Assembly: GCA_027257055.1 (NCBI GenBank)
Contig: JAPVLO010000133.1
Location: 5,208,001 to 5,272,000, forward strand
Source: Cephalopachus bancanus
Taxonomy: Eukaryota > Chordata > Mammalia > Primates > Tarsiidae
Reading direction: 5' to 3'
Length of the DNA stretch: 64,000 nt
Below, one piece after another: positions 34,019 to 44,198 of the stretch. The notes beneath the pieces are model-generated. The model did no database searches. It was not told the origin of the DNA and saw only the letters and a list, made by a program, of their open reading frames with translations. How positions within the stretch are numbered: position 1 is the stretch's first letter; each line of letters starts with the position of its first letter. The translations under genes were made by a program, and so were the position numbers.

Positions 34019-34835
34019 TGGTTGCCAAAACCAGCTTCTGGAGATGGAATAATGATAAACCTAGGTCCAGCTGCAGACTTAAGGAAGTGCTTTGGAGTTC
34101 CATACAAGTAGGCCCTTCTGAGGCCATAGCAAGAAGTGGTCTGTTATAGCCAGGATCACACACAGTTGTCTTCGCATTTTTAATCTCAAGAACACATTAA
34201 GAAAGGGGTGGGGAAGGGGGAAGGATCTCAAAGAGCATTTATTTATGTGGATTACAGCAATTGATACTTACCACATTAGAAATTAGTACTTGTACTTGTA
34301 TGGTGCCCCAGGGGCCTTCTTATTTCTAGTTTGAAATTCTGCCATAACTTTGGCTTTTAAGGTGCTCATAACGTCTACTCTTGCAATATTTAATTCTCTT
34401 TAAACTCTGAATGGCTGTTCTCAAAATGATGCCACAACTTACCTGGTGGCATCATGACATCATTGGGACACAGTCAGGAGCATTATCAAAAACCTCTGTA
34501 GCTGAAGTGTGGGAGGGTCGTTTTTGTTATGCTTACATTTTCTACTCACAATTTCACCCATTTCTTTAGAATATATTTCTCCCTTCCACATGCCAGTGAA
34601 CTTGCTGTGTCCATTTTGGGATCATTAGGCAGAGGCTGCAGCCATGGATGGGGAAGGCAGATCTTCTACACATCTCTGTTTAAGTCAACAATCTGTCATG
34701 CACATGTCTGTCATTCACTTTGGGTGGTGGTCTGCGGCAGGGCATGGCTTCAGCACCCAGGGGCAGGCACTACCAAGGCCCTTCATTTATTCCTTCTCTG
34801 ACGCTCTTCCTTTCTTCATATTTCTTGCCAGGCAG
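34019..34835. other. Single-copy sequence, no gene recognised
   Basis: Two overlapping + frames (34529-34801 and 34644-34847) share the same DNA in different phases, with no domain. No repeat recognised. Confidence 0.4.
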
Positions 34836-35165
34836 ATATGCTGGTAACAAATGACCTTATTTTGTTTGTCTATGAAAGTCTTTATTTCTCCTTCACTTTC
34901 AAGGGATAATTTCAATGATACAGAACTCTAGGTTGGGCACTTTGTTTTTATTTCTTGCTTGCAAAGTTTCTAAAGGCAAGTCTAAGACTCTTCCTGTTTT
35001 TGTTCCTGTGTAGGTAAGATCTTCCCCCTTCCTTCCTGCTTTTCTCTCTGTCATTGATTTTCTGCAGTTTGAATATGATACTCTCTGGTGGAGATTCTTT
35101 GGTGAGTTCCTGCTTAGTATTTTCTGACCCTATTGGATCTATGATTTGGTTTCTCTCATTACCTT
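34836..35165 (-). mobile_element. Old L1-type fragment
   Basis: 'gaactctaggttgggcactt', 'tttgcagtttgaatatgat'-type text near 35.07 kb and 'gattttctgcagtttga' recall the inverted, recurrent old L1 segment (…attctaggttgacagttattttctttc…gtttgattatgatgtg…). Strongly diverged; assignment from memory. Confidence 0.45.
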
Positions 35166-35320
35166 GCTTTTTATTATGAAATTTTAGAAATTAGATTTAA
35201 GTTTTTAAAAACATAAGGTTAAACAAACCTTATATAGCTTAAGAATTACTCTGGCATTTTCTAACCCCAAAATGCTCTATAACATCTTTTTATATTTAAC
35301 ATTCTTTTTTTAGCCTTTTT

Positions 35321-35611
35321 TTGGTTTGTTTTTTGAGTTGGAGTCTCACTCTGTCATCCAGACTGGAGTATAGTGGCCCCTCCCGGCCACCACAGCCTCA
35401 ATCTGCTGGGCTCCAGCGATCCTTCCGCCTCAGCCTTCCAAGTAGCTGGAACTACAGGCGTGCGCTACCACATGCGGCTGATTTTTTGATTTATTGTAGA
35501 GATGAAGTCTCGCCAAGTTGCCCAGGTGGGTCTCGAACCCGCGGGCTCAGGCAATTCACTCACCTCAGTCTCCCAAGGCGCTGGATTACAGGCTGAGCCA
35601 CTGAGCCCTGC
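35321..35611 (-). mobile_element. Alu with 15-bp target-site duplication
   Basis: Inverted young-type Alu with 'gagttggagtctcactctg', 'gattttttgatttattgtag' and end 'gagccactgagccctgc'. Direct repeat ttttttagccttttt at 35306-35320 and 35612-35626. The 91-codon + frame through it is an Alu translation. Confidence 0.95.
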
Positions 35612-35689
35612 TTTTTTAGCCTTTTTAATGATCCACTTCATGCAATCTACATAAACACCTAATTTGCTTTGTTATTTATTTTTAAATAT

Positions 35690-35850
35690 TTTATTTTATT
35701 TTATTATAGAGATGTGAGACAGGTCAGGATGAGCTACACAAGCAGGCTGTGTGCAGGTAAAGTTTGGACTTCCAACTTGCCCTCACTTCCCCTGGTTCAA
35801 GACCAGGTACCCTTTGTGATGCTACAAACAAACAAAAAAAGAGTCTATAC
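35690..35850 (-). mobile_element. Possible diverged L1 3' UTR
   Basis: 'agagatgtgagacaggtcag' followed by 'gatgagctacacaagcagg' aligns loosely with the inverted L1 3' UTR start seen at about 15.14 kb ('gatgtgaggtacaattcag…gaggtatacaaatg'). The match is partial. Confidence 0.3.
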
Positions 35851-36017
35851 AAACTCTCATAGCAATTAAGCTTAGGCCAGTATTTTTATTACAAAACATA
35901 CTTTTTGCTATTTTGCAACAGCTAACAACAACAACAACAACAAAACTCTCCAGGCTGAACCTGGACTTAACAGTTATTTTAGTTACAAAAGAGCAAAAGG
36001 AGAATTATGCTGTGGGT

Positions 36018-36120
36018 TTTTTTTTTTTTTTTTTTTGCTAGCAAATCACAAATTTTATTAAAATTCAATCATTCTTATGACTTTCAAAGCAATTGCCTTC
36101 AGTGTGTCAGGAGTCAGATG
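36018..36120 (-). pseudogene. Possible short retroposed 3' UTR (minus strand)
   Basis: A T run at about 36019-36036 is followed 18-20 bp later by tttatt, the reverse complement of AATAAA. On the minus strand this gives a polyadenylation signal at the canonical distance from a poly(A) tail, the signature of a processed transcript. The body is very short because MIR-like sequence begins by about 36178. No clear target duplication; parent gene not identified. Confidence 0.35.
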
Positions 36121-36177
36121 ATGGGCAGCTTGTGGGAGTGGGTGTCAAGTGGGAAGAGGCGGGCTCTTGTTCTGGTC

Positions 36178-36410
36178 TGTCAAGTAGGAAGTCATTCTCT
36201 CTGGGCCTTGGTTTCCATCTGCAAAATATGCATAATGCACTCTCTGACTGCTTAATAGAGAAAGAAAAACAAAATCCCAGATTTCTGGAATTGAACTAAC
36301 CCCGAGAGATTATTTTGTCCTTTATGATAAGAAGACAGAGGCAAAAGTGGGTGAGAAACTTTCTCAAGGTCAAACATTGGAGCAGCACATAGAATTACTG
36401 TATTTACATT
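36178..36410 (+). mobile_element. MIR fragments in opposing orientation
   Basis: 'tctctgggccttggtttcca' and 'tctgcaaaatatgcataatg' (36203-36240) are a plus-strand MIR signature. 'ataagaagacagaggcaaaa' and 'ctcaaggtcaaacattgg' (36328-36380) are an inverse MIR signature. Both are diverged. Confidence 0.55.
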
Positions 36411-37029
36411 TGGCATTGATAGTACAGAGCTAATATTTTTATTTTTATAACCCCGGTGAGTCCTGTGTAAACTCATTATAACAGTATGAGCTTTGTGGAC
36501 CACTTACGTTACAATATCATATTTCTGGGACAGAATCTCCCGCTGGGATGGAAAATGCCTGCTTTTTAAATGGAATCAATCCCCATTTCCATAAACTGTC
36601 TAATAACTGCATTATCAGGTCCTGCATCCTGCCTTTTCTAATGTTAAAAGTTCTCCGGGCATATTTTCATAATCTCTATAAGCTGAGTCAGGATCTGTGA
36701 GCAGAAATTTGAAGTGGGAGTTAGCAAGTTGGATGAGAAGGGCATTCTGGACAAGACAAACCCAGGAAGGCACAGAGACAAAGAAGTGATGTGCATGAGA
36801 CATGTTCTCTTCTCTCCAGAGCCAGTCCTCTATGCTCTCCTCCCAGAGGCACGGAGAAGAATCTGGCAGGTGGGCGGGAAGGGACGAGTGGCAGGGGGCA
36901 CCCTTTCTTTCTAACCTTTCTTACATTTTATAAAAGTCCTGCTGATTCTGCTAAGTGTTTCTGAAAAATGCCCCCTGTGGTGCTGACGTTGCCACAGTCT
37001 CAGTTCAGGTCATCATTGTTTGGAGCTTA
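36411..37029. other. Single-copy sequence, no gene recognised
   Basis: Overlapping 60-80 codon frames on both strands without domains. No repeat recognised. Confidence 0.4.
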
Positions 37030-37230
37030 GGAAACTGTTACTATATTGCAGTTAACCTCCTAACTAGCTCACTGCCCTTACCCAGTTCATTCTCCACACT
37101 GGTCTGAGTGATCTTTATACGGTGCATGATCATATTTCTAAGTGACTGGAAGCTTTTCACTGAGGATGGAATCCAGATTCCTTAGTGTATCATTTAGAGC
37201 TGACACCCTCCTGTCTCTGCACCAGGGCTT
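37030..37230 (+). mobile_element. L2 LINE fragment
   Basis: 'ccacactggtctgagtgatc', 'ttcactgaggatggaatcca' and 'gattccttagtgtatcattt' follow the L2 order (…gccagagtgatctttttaaaac…aggataaagtccaaactcctta…). Confidence 0.65.
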
Positions 37231-37499
37231 TCCATATGGTGCCTTGGTGCTCTGCCCCTGCACACGTGCTCAGCACCAGGGGAGGCTCTGCAGAGGCAGC
37301 AGCCTCTGACTCCCTCCTCACTTTCCCCTTCGCTCCCACCCCAGTAAATGACAAATAAACCTCTTCCTGCCTGCTTCCCTCTCTCTCTTCCTCTCTCCCT
37401 CCTTCACTTTCTTCATTCCACAAATATGTATGGAGACTCCTGTATGTGCCCATCACTGAAGATACATTAGTAAACAAAACAGGCCAAAGCTTCATCAAA
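37231..37499. other. Short segment with C/T-rich tract and MIR/L2-like phrase
   Basis: Contains a CT-rich run at about 37370-37410 and 'catcactgaagatacattag' plus 'taaacaaaacaggcc', recalling the common mammalian '…ggggatacaacagtgaacaaaacag…' repeat phrase. Confidence 0.4.
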
Positions 37500-37735
37500 A
37501 ACACTTTGACAAGTTTGGTATTTTCAAGGATGTCATATGAATGGAATCATATAGTGTGTAACTTTTGAGACTGGATTCTTACTCTTGATACAATGCCTTT
37601 GAGTTTCACTCATGTGGTTCCTTTGCTCCTTTTTATCAATGAGTAGTATTCTGTTATGTGGTTGTACCACAATTTGTTGGTCCAGTCACCTGTTAACACG
37701 GACCATGTTTTGTAACATGTCAGGTTCTACATAAA
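37500..37735 (-). mobile_element. Old L1/HAL1-like fragment
   Basis: 'gaatggaatcatatagtgtg', 'tgatacaatgcctttgagtt' and 'gagtagtattctgttatgtg' are inverted old LINE landmarks like those at 10.8-11.0 kb. Frames destroyed. Confidence 0.55.
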
Positions 37736-38594
37736 TGCAAGGAATGAGATGGTTTCTGTAGCCTTTGCTTTGTCTCCTTAACTACATAACTAGCCCCTCT
37801 TTGTAGCTCCCTTGGGAAGAGCCTGATTTTTTTATGGAAAGGACCCTGCAGGAGTGATAGTCTGCATGAACTTCTCAGAAAATCTGGGGTATTTGGTCAG
37901 GTCACTCAGTATCTTGGGAATTGGCATAGAGAGCTTTGGAAATCCTACCAGAGGAGGAATAATATTCCCAAATAAAGAGGAAATTTTGTAGCCCAGCCCG
38001 ACCTTTAGAATGTGCTGTCCCTGCTGTGCAAAAAACCTACCTGGAGGAGAGAGGAAGCAAAGCCGGACTCCTTCGTGGGGTGCCTTGACTGACTCCCAGC
38101 TGGGAAGAACGTGGCCAAAGCCTAGCCTCTGTGGACCTCAGGTCAAGATACTTAGTCAAAGGGCTTGCACAAATTAACAAGAACCAGCTTTGATTTGAGC
38201 CTGAGAAAGTGTAATCACTGTGGGAGCATGGTAGGGATTCAGTATGCTCATGGGAACTGCTCGCCACGGAGGCCGCCACATTTCTTCTTTCACCAAAATC
38301 AAAGCCCTCATGAATCAAGGCAGACAAATGAACTTTCCTAGGTTTTGCCCCACTGTAGTGGGTGGCTCTTGTCACAGCAGCAGCAGCTTTTGCTCAGAAG
38401 GCTGATGCCCCACTATAAGCTGTTAGTGGCACAATGGATGTTCTATTGACCAGAGTTTGTATGTTACTATCATTCTTTCTTCTTCTAAAATAATCCTAAA
38501 TTAGTACTCCAAGGTCCATGCTAATTCCTTTATTAAACTAGTTGGGAGAACTGGCACATAATCTCCACCACATCCTTATCCACAATATCATCCA
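37736..38594. other. Single-copy sequence, no gene recognised
   Basis: A 112-codon minus frame (38037-38375) has no recognised domain; a GCAGCAGCAGC run at about 38376 gives short repeats. No repeat element identified. Confidence 0.4.
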
Positions 38595-38804
38595 GAATTT
38601 AAGTCCACTGTCATAAATTAAAAAACAACAACAACAACAAAAAACAGTACCCAGGAGCTAGGTCTTCACAAACTGATGTTGACTCCCTTGCAAAGTGATG
38701 CCAGGTTGGAGGAAGAAACCATCGCTGTTCAAGGTGGCCAGGTGTGCCAGGGGAGCCCTTGCGAGGTCAGGCAGATCATCAGTGGAATTTAAGTCCACTG
38801 TCAT
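38595..38804. mobile_element. 170-bp insert flanked by a perfect 20-bp direct repeat
   Basis: gaatttaagtccactgtcat occurs at 38595-38614 and 38785-38804 and encloses 38615-38784. Immediately after the first copy comes an A/CAA-rich tract (to about 38645), then a 140-bp body resembling 39955-40095 at roughly three quarters of positions. A target-site duplication is the simplest reading, but for a LINE-mobilised element the A-rich end should adjoin the second copy, or appear as T for an inverted element. Alternatives are a tandem duplication or a repair insertion. Confidence 0.7.
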
Positions 38805-39438
38805 TATAATTATAAACCCTCAAGCTTATGAAATGAGGTATAAGAAGGTACAAATATAAAAAGTTAAACACACCCCAAAGTTACTTGGGACCTGCATCTT
38901 TTGGGGTGAAAAATGAATGATTCTAAAGAAAACTGGGTCTTGCAAAAGAAAATTGAATTTAATATTATTCTAATTGCTATTGTTTTGGAAAAAATATGTA
39001 ATTTATTTTAGCAGTATTCTCTTGTCAGAAAAAAAATCCAACAAATTTTATCTTCTTAGTTTCATGAAAAAGTCAAAGCCTTATATTTGATATGTACGGA
39101 TGAGGGAATTTTGAGAAGAGGCTATGCATTTTTCTTAATATCTTTAACTTATTAACTAGAATCTGTAGATCGATCCTTGCCTAAGTATATTTCTTTTTAA
39201 AATCTTTCCTACCATCTTATGTCCTCCACTTTATATTAAATTTTGTCTTTTTCCCTAGCAAATTGCAAAGCAGATATGACTTTAACAAAATTATCAAAAT
39301 TGTCTTTGGGAAACCAGGACCCAACAATGGAGGCAGAGGGATTGAACTGGCTAAGCTGAGTTTGTTAGAAGAAAGGGTGTTTCCAGATTTACTCATGTAA
39401 AGATGACAGCCCACGTGACCATCACCCACCTGACTAAG
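38805..39438. other. Single-copy AT-rich sequence
   Basis: One 70-codon minus frame without features; no repeat recognised. Confidence 0.4.
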
Positions 39439-39446
39439 AAATATTT

Positions 39447-39857
39447 ACTAATTATTCACAATAGCAAAAACATGGAACCAACTATGCATCAATAGTGGAC
39501 TGGGTTAAAAAAAAAGTGGTACATATACATGATGGAATATTATGCAACCTTAAAGAAGGAAAAAACTATGGACTTCATAGCAACTAGTGATCTATCACAG
39601 AAACAAAGAACTGGGTACCACATGTTCTCACTTATAAGTGCATCCTAAACACCTGTCATAATACTATCAGAAAGGGTTTGGCAGTAGTGGAACACTGTCA
39701 GGGGAGGAAGGGGGGGGACACATAACATCAATAAGGGTACCTGATCCCAAGCCAGATGAAGTGGGGACCCTTTGGTCCAAACTTTACCTGTAAGATGATC
39801 ACTTATCTACCTAATCCTGAATTGTACCCCACATCTTTAGAATAAAAAATAAAAAAT
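39447..39857 (+). mobile_element. L1 3' end, 5'-truncated
   Basis: Starts in the ORF2 tail ('aatagcaaaaacatggaacc'), then 'agtggtacatatacatgatg', and ends 'ctgaattgtaccccacatc' plus an A-rich tail. Short direct repeat aaatattt at 39439-39446 and 39858-39865. Same 3' UTR type as the 18.7-kb copy, with which it shares long near-identical stretches. Confidence 0.93.
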
Positions 39858-39954
39858 AAATATTTTGCTAAGAGCTCCTATTTGAAGGTCCATCTCAATG
39901 CATCAGCAAGTCGGTCAATTTCTGATTGTGGAGGGCTAAGTGACTTCTTCCATG

Positions 39955-40095
39955 TCCAGGAGCTGTGTAGGCAGCCATACTCTGATACCAACTCCTTTGC
40001 CATGCAATGTTATGTTGGAAGAGAAAACCATCACTGCTTAAGGTGGCCGGGTGTACTGGGAGACCCCTTGGGATATCAGGCAGACTGCCAGGCTC
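39955..40095 (+). repeat. Relative of the 38.6-kb insert
   Basis: 'ccaggagctgtgtaggcag', 'ctctgataccaactcctttg', 'aaaccatcactgcttaaggt' and 'ggccgggtgtactgggagac' align in order with the 38650-38784 body ('ccaggagctaggtcttcac', 'aaaccatcgctgttcaaggt', 'ggccaggtgtgccagggga'). It lies in a 140-codon + frame (39882-40304) that has no known domain. An ancient dispersed repeat or a local duplication; family unknown. Confidence 0.6.
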
Positions 40096-43000
40096 TTGCT
40101 AGACGTGAGGAGGTCCAGGCCGCTCTTGGCAGGTCACAAAGACAGGCTGAACAGGAGACGCAGGTGAGTACCACCTTCCTCCAGCACTCTCTCGTGGAAC
40201 CACAGGAAATATGGCAAAATGCCCACCCAAGGTTTTCACACACAAACTGGAAGCAGTTCACAGAAGAATTTAAAAGGTGCAGCACTGCAGGACTGTTCCT
40301 GTGAAGGGGAAAAATGCTACATGAGGCACAAGGGTGACCTCTAAACCCAACTGAGGATACTGAAGACACACATCCCAATGAGCCTCCAGTCAGTCCCAGG
40401 CTCATGCTTCAGGAGAGTAAAGAAATACAGGATATCTGATCATAGTTCTAGAGACTCCAAAGATGAAAACAGTCCTGCAGTTCTCTAGTCAAATGAGCGA
40501 CACTGCAAGCTATGCACCCAGTGCTGGATGGTTTCAACGCATATGAGATGGAGAATATTTGGGTTTGTAACTCAGGCCTAAACAACTTACTTGGTAAATA
40601 GGCATTTCGTGGATAAAAACCACAGTCTGAAGGAAGGAGAAATACAAATCATCATCCCTGGGGTTGATATAAAATCTTAGAAAGAGGCAGAGAGTATAGA
40701 ATAGTGAGAGTAGGGGGCCAAGCACATGGATATATTAGTAGTACAAACCAAGGACAAAAAGTTTAAGAAATGCGAGGGAGTGAAACAGCGTGGAAACTGT
40801 GATTTTGAGTGATCCCATAGAGGACAGGAGAAGTTTGTTCACCGAAGGAAAGATAAACCCTCGTCAGTTACTAGGGTGAGTTAATAATGCAAGCATCTTA
40901 GACCTTTGCAGGAGTTCTCAAGCCCCATACTGGCCGTGGGAAGCCATGCTGAGAAAGCCACACCAATCATCCGCAGTGGTCTGGGTTGTAGGGAGCGTCA
41001 AGAAGGATGAATGAACCCCAGTTGAACTACCGAAATGAATCTTAGATGCTGAGCAGACAGTGCGTCCCAAAATTGATCTTGATAGATGTGTCAATCAGAT
41101 TGGAAGTATCTAAACAAGTGCAAAACGAAACCATAAGAAAAAAATCACAAAAGAAAAGCTAAATCTCAAAAGGTTTTGAAAACCCTTCAGGATGCCATAG
41201 AAAGGAAAAGATATTAATACAGGCCATTACAAAGGACGAGTCTGTGGCACTGACCAAGATTACAAAGAAAATCTCTCTGGAGTGATAATGGTGAACAAGG
41301 GACACAGAGATGAGATGGTCTGGGCTCAGGGTGTGTAGGCAGGGGACTCAGAGCAGGCTCACCACATGCCGGGAATTAAAGAGAGGGTGCTTGACAGAGA
41401 AGAATGAAATGCTATTAGGGAATGTGGCTCTTTGTGCCAAGTGCTGTCTTCTGAATCCAAACACGTGGATGAGTGAAGGGAAGATTTGCAGTTGGATGAA
41501 GAGCCTTTAAAAGATACATCCCTGAATCACAGAAATCAGACCCTGGCAAACGTTCGTTGGTTGACAGAGCTTGCTGGCTGCCTCAGGGCACTGTCGCTCA
41601 CAGCTGGAGGCTGGCGAGTGCTGTGTCCAGTTGGGTTCCAGGCCAGCAGAACAGTCTTGTGCACAGCAGGCAACCTTTCAATTACTATATAAGACACGGG
41701 ACGTTAATACTCATGTATTAACCGTTTTTGACAGGCAGAATGGAAGTTGAGGCCTTTGGAATAGTAGTGGAGTCTCTGTGGAAAGAGCTCAGGGAGACAG
41801 TGTGCACTCGTGGAACTGGAAGGAAAGCAAATAAAAGGCCGAGAGCCGGGACAGAGGAGTGTGGTCAGCACCAAGGGCTTGATAGTTGCCTAGGCATCTT
41901 GGGGAGACACTAAGATGGCGATGTTTAGGAGCACAGGAACCATGCAATCGGCATTGACAAGTAACTGAAATGACTCAGGCAAACAAAATCGAATCGGGGA
42001 TGCCTGTGAGTCCATGCATATCCAATATTGCTAAAGAGGAAGTATGTTATATAGGGTTTATGTAAAATGGTAGTGGGACAGGGTGGGATACTGATGTACA
42101 TCTGTCAGATTCTAGTTTGTTCTAGTAATACGAACCTCTTCTGTTTTGCACAGGGAGAACACAGAAGACACTAGTGACAGCTGTGCTCAGAGAAGACTTC
42201 AGGCAACAAAGGGAGAGAGCAGCACTTGAAGCCTGTTATGCGGCCAGGGATAGAGTTTTCTCTGAGGAAGCTGGGAAGAATCAAACATCCTTTAAAATAC
42301 TATGAATAGGTAATCCTTGCTTCAAGGGAACTTGGGGCAACTGTGACTTCATGACCCGGGAAACTTACCCACTGCGTTAAGAGCCCTGATTTAAGAAAAT
42401 CAGGAAAACCCAGAGGAAGACAGAACTCAGAGCCCAGCGTAACCCTTAACCACATGCAGCTAGGTGCTGCACCACTTCCTTGGTGGTGGGGAGCACTGAA
42501 ATGGTCAGAATCTCATTCGTAGTGAAGTGAAGATCATCATTACAACTATATAGTATAGTATGTATGTTGTCGTCACACCTTAGGAAGGATACTCTTGTTG
42601 TCTTCACAACAAAGTCCCTTATTGCTGTAAATGAACATCTAAACTGGATAGACTAAGGACAGAAGTTGCACATCTGAGGTGTGGAGGAGGAACTTGTGTG
42701 TGGGTGAAGCCACAGGTTATACTGGGACAAACCAGAACTCAACTCACAATCTTGTCAGTGGGAGGATTGTTAAGCAAAGGACAGCAGAGGTTTCTTGGAA
42801 CTTTACTTTCACTTTTTTTGGTATTAAAAATTGGCTGAGAATAATTTAGAAACACAAAATTTCTCCAGTCAAAATAGCGCTTGTAGCAGAATTCTTCCAT
42901 GGGCCGTGCCTTTATACATCCGTGTGTGAGGATTGATCGTTATAGGCCACACTTTTCATGGAGATGCTTGTCACAGCCAGCTGTCTTGACTCATACAATC

Positions 43001-43885
43001 ACAGATTTTGTTTTTGGCTGTGCATCATTCTTGCTATGTGATGAGTAAAAAAAGCATCTAAATGTGCACTTTATGTATTTGTTAACTAGATATAAGAAAC
43101 TGGATATTTTCTAAACTTGGAAAGCTGTCATGAAGACTCATGAGTCTACATAAAGTGCTTTTAAACATAACATCCACAACCATGATGGTAACAGACACAG
43201 CAATGTGCCAAACCAAAACCAAGACCAAAAAGATTACGGTAATATTATATTTTTCAAAACTACAATGGAGAGGAAAAATTCTCTTTTGTTTGTTTAAGTG
43301 AGGGGGCATAGTTCATCCTTAAAACTAAGGATGGTTTCCCTGAGATATTGTCCCATGACTGGTTGATATGAGTCATCAAAATGTAATGACAGCATCATGA
43401 TTCAGTGTTCTTCATTTTTGTACAGCATTGATCAGCTTCAGGTGTCTACATATACTCGTTTACAATATCTTGAATATTGCAATATTAGCACAGAATCTAT
43501 GGTGTCCTGACTGGTAGATCATCCTCAACTGGGAAGTAAAAAAATCTAGCACTAATATGATAGCAGAGGCCTTATATGGTCTGATTAGCCGATAGTTCTG
43601 ATCTTCAACATCCACGATTTAAGCCATGGCATTATTCATGTTCATTCAATGACCCTTACATTTTATTAGTTTTTCCACTCAAAAAGTTCTCTAAATTTTG
43701 TGAAAAGTCATGGTGAGAAGCATGTTTACACAAGAAGCTAAGACATGAATTAATTAACAGTCTTCTTTTGTTCTGAGAAAGTTTAAGGAGGATCACAAAG
43801 ATAGGTACATGAAGATAACACAGTTTAGTGATTTATCTATGTATGACAAAAATTTAAAAATGCAAACATTAAATGAATTTAAGAA
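40096..43885. other. Longest largely repeat-free stretch; no gene recognised
   Basis: Frames of 60-110 codons exist (40076-40405 -, 41310-41510 +, 41486-41692 +, 41728-41913 +, 43082-43309 -), with no domains and no chain of splice signals. A 'gcaggtgagtacc' at about 40158 matches a splice-donor consensus but has no partner I can support. Could be intronic or lncRNA-bearing; undetermined. Confidence 0.4.
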
Positions 43886-43897
43886 TGAATTAGAAAC

Positions 43898-44186
43898 TGC
43901 CAAATTGGTGACTCACATCTGTAATCCCAGCACTTTAGGAGACTGAGGTGGGAGGATTGCTTGAAGCCAGGAGTTTGAGAACAAGCCTGGGCAATAATAG
44001 TGAGACTCTTCGCTACCAAAAAAACAAAAACAAAAAAGCCTGATGTGGTGGTGTACATCTGCAGTACCAGCTACCCAGGAGGTTGAAGCGGAAGGATTGT
44101 TTCAGTCTAGGAACTCAAGACTTCAGTGAGCCATGATTGTGCCACTGTACTCCAGCCTGGGCAACAGAGTGAGACCCAACAAACAT
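43898..44186 (+). mobile_element. Alu, old J-like copy with TSD
   Basis: 'tcccagcactttaggagact', 'gtgagccatgattgtgccac' and 'ctccagcctgggcaacagag'. Direct repeats tgaattagaaac (43886-43897) and tgaactagaaac (44187-44198), one mismatch. The first bases of the head are eroded. Confidence 0.9.
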
Positions 44187-44198
44187 TGAACTAGAAAC

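Noticed and set aside
39955..40095. Possible 5S rRNA-like similarity ('gtactgggagacccc…' resembling '…gtacttggatgggagaccgcc…')
   Set aside because: The middle is about 20 bp longer than 5S, the internal promoter boxes are not clear, and the related copy at 38.65 kb lacks the best-matching part. Probably coincidence.
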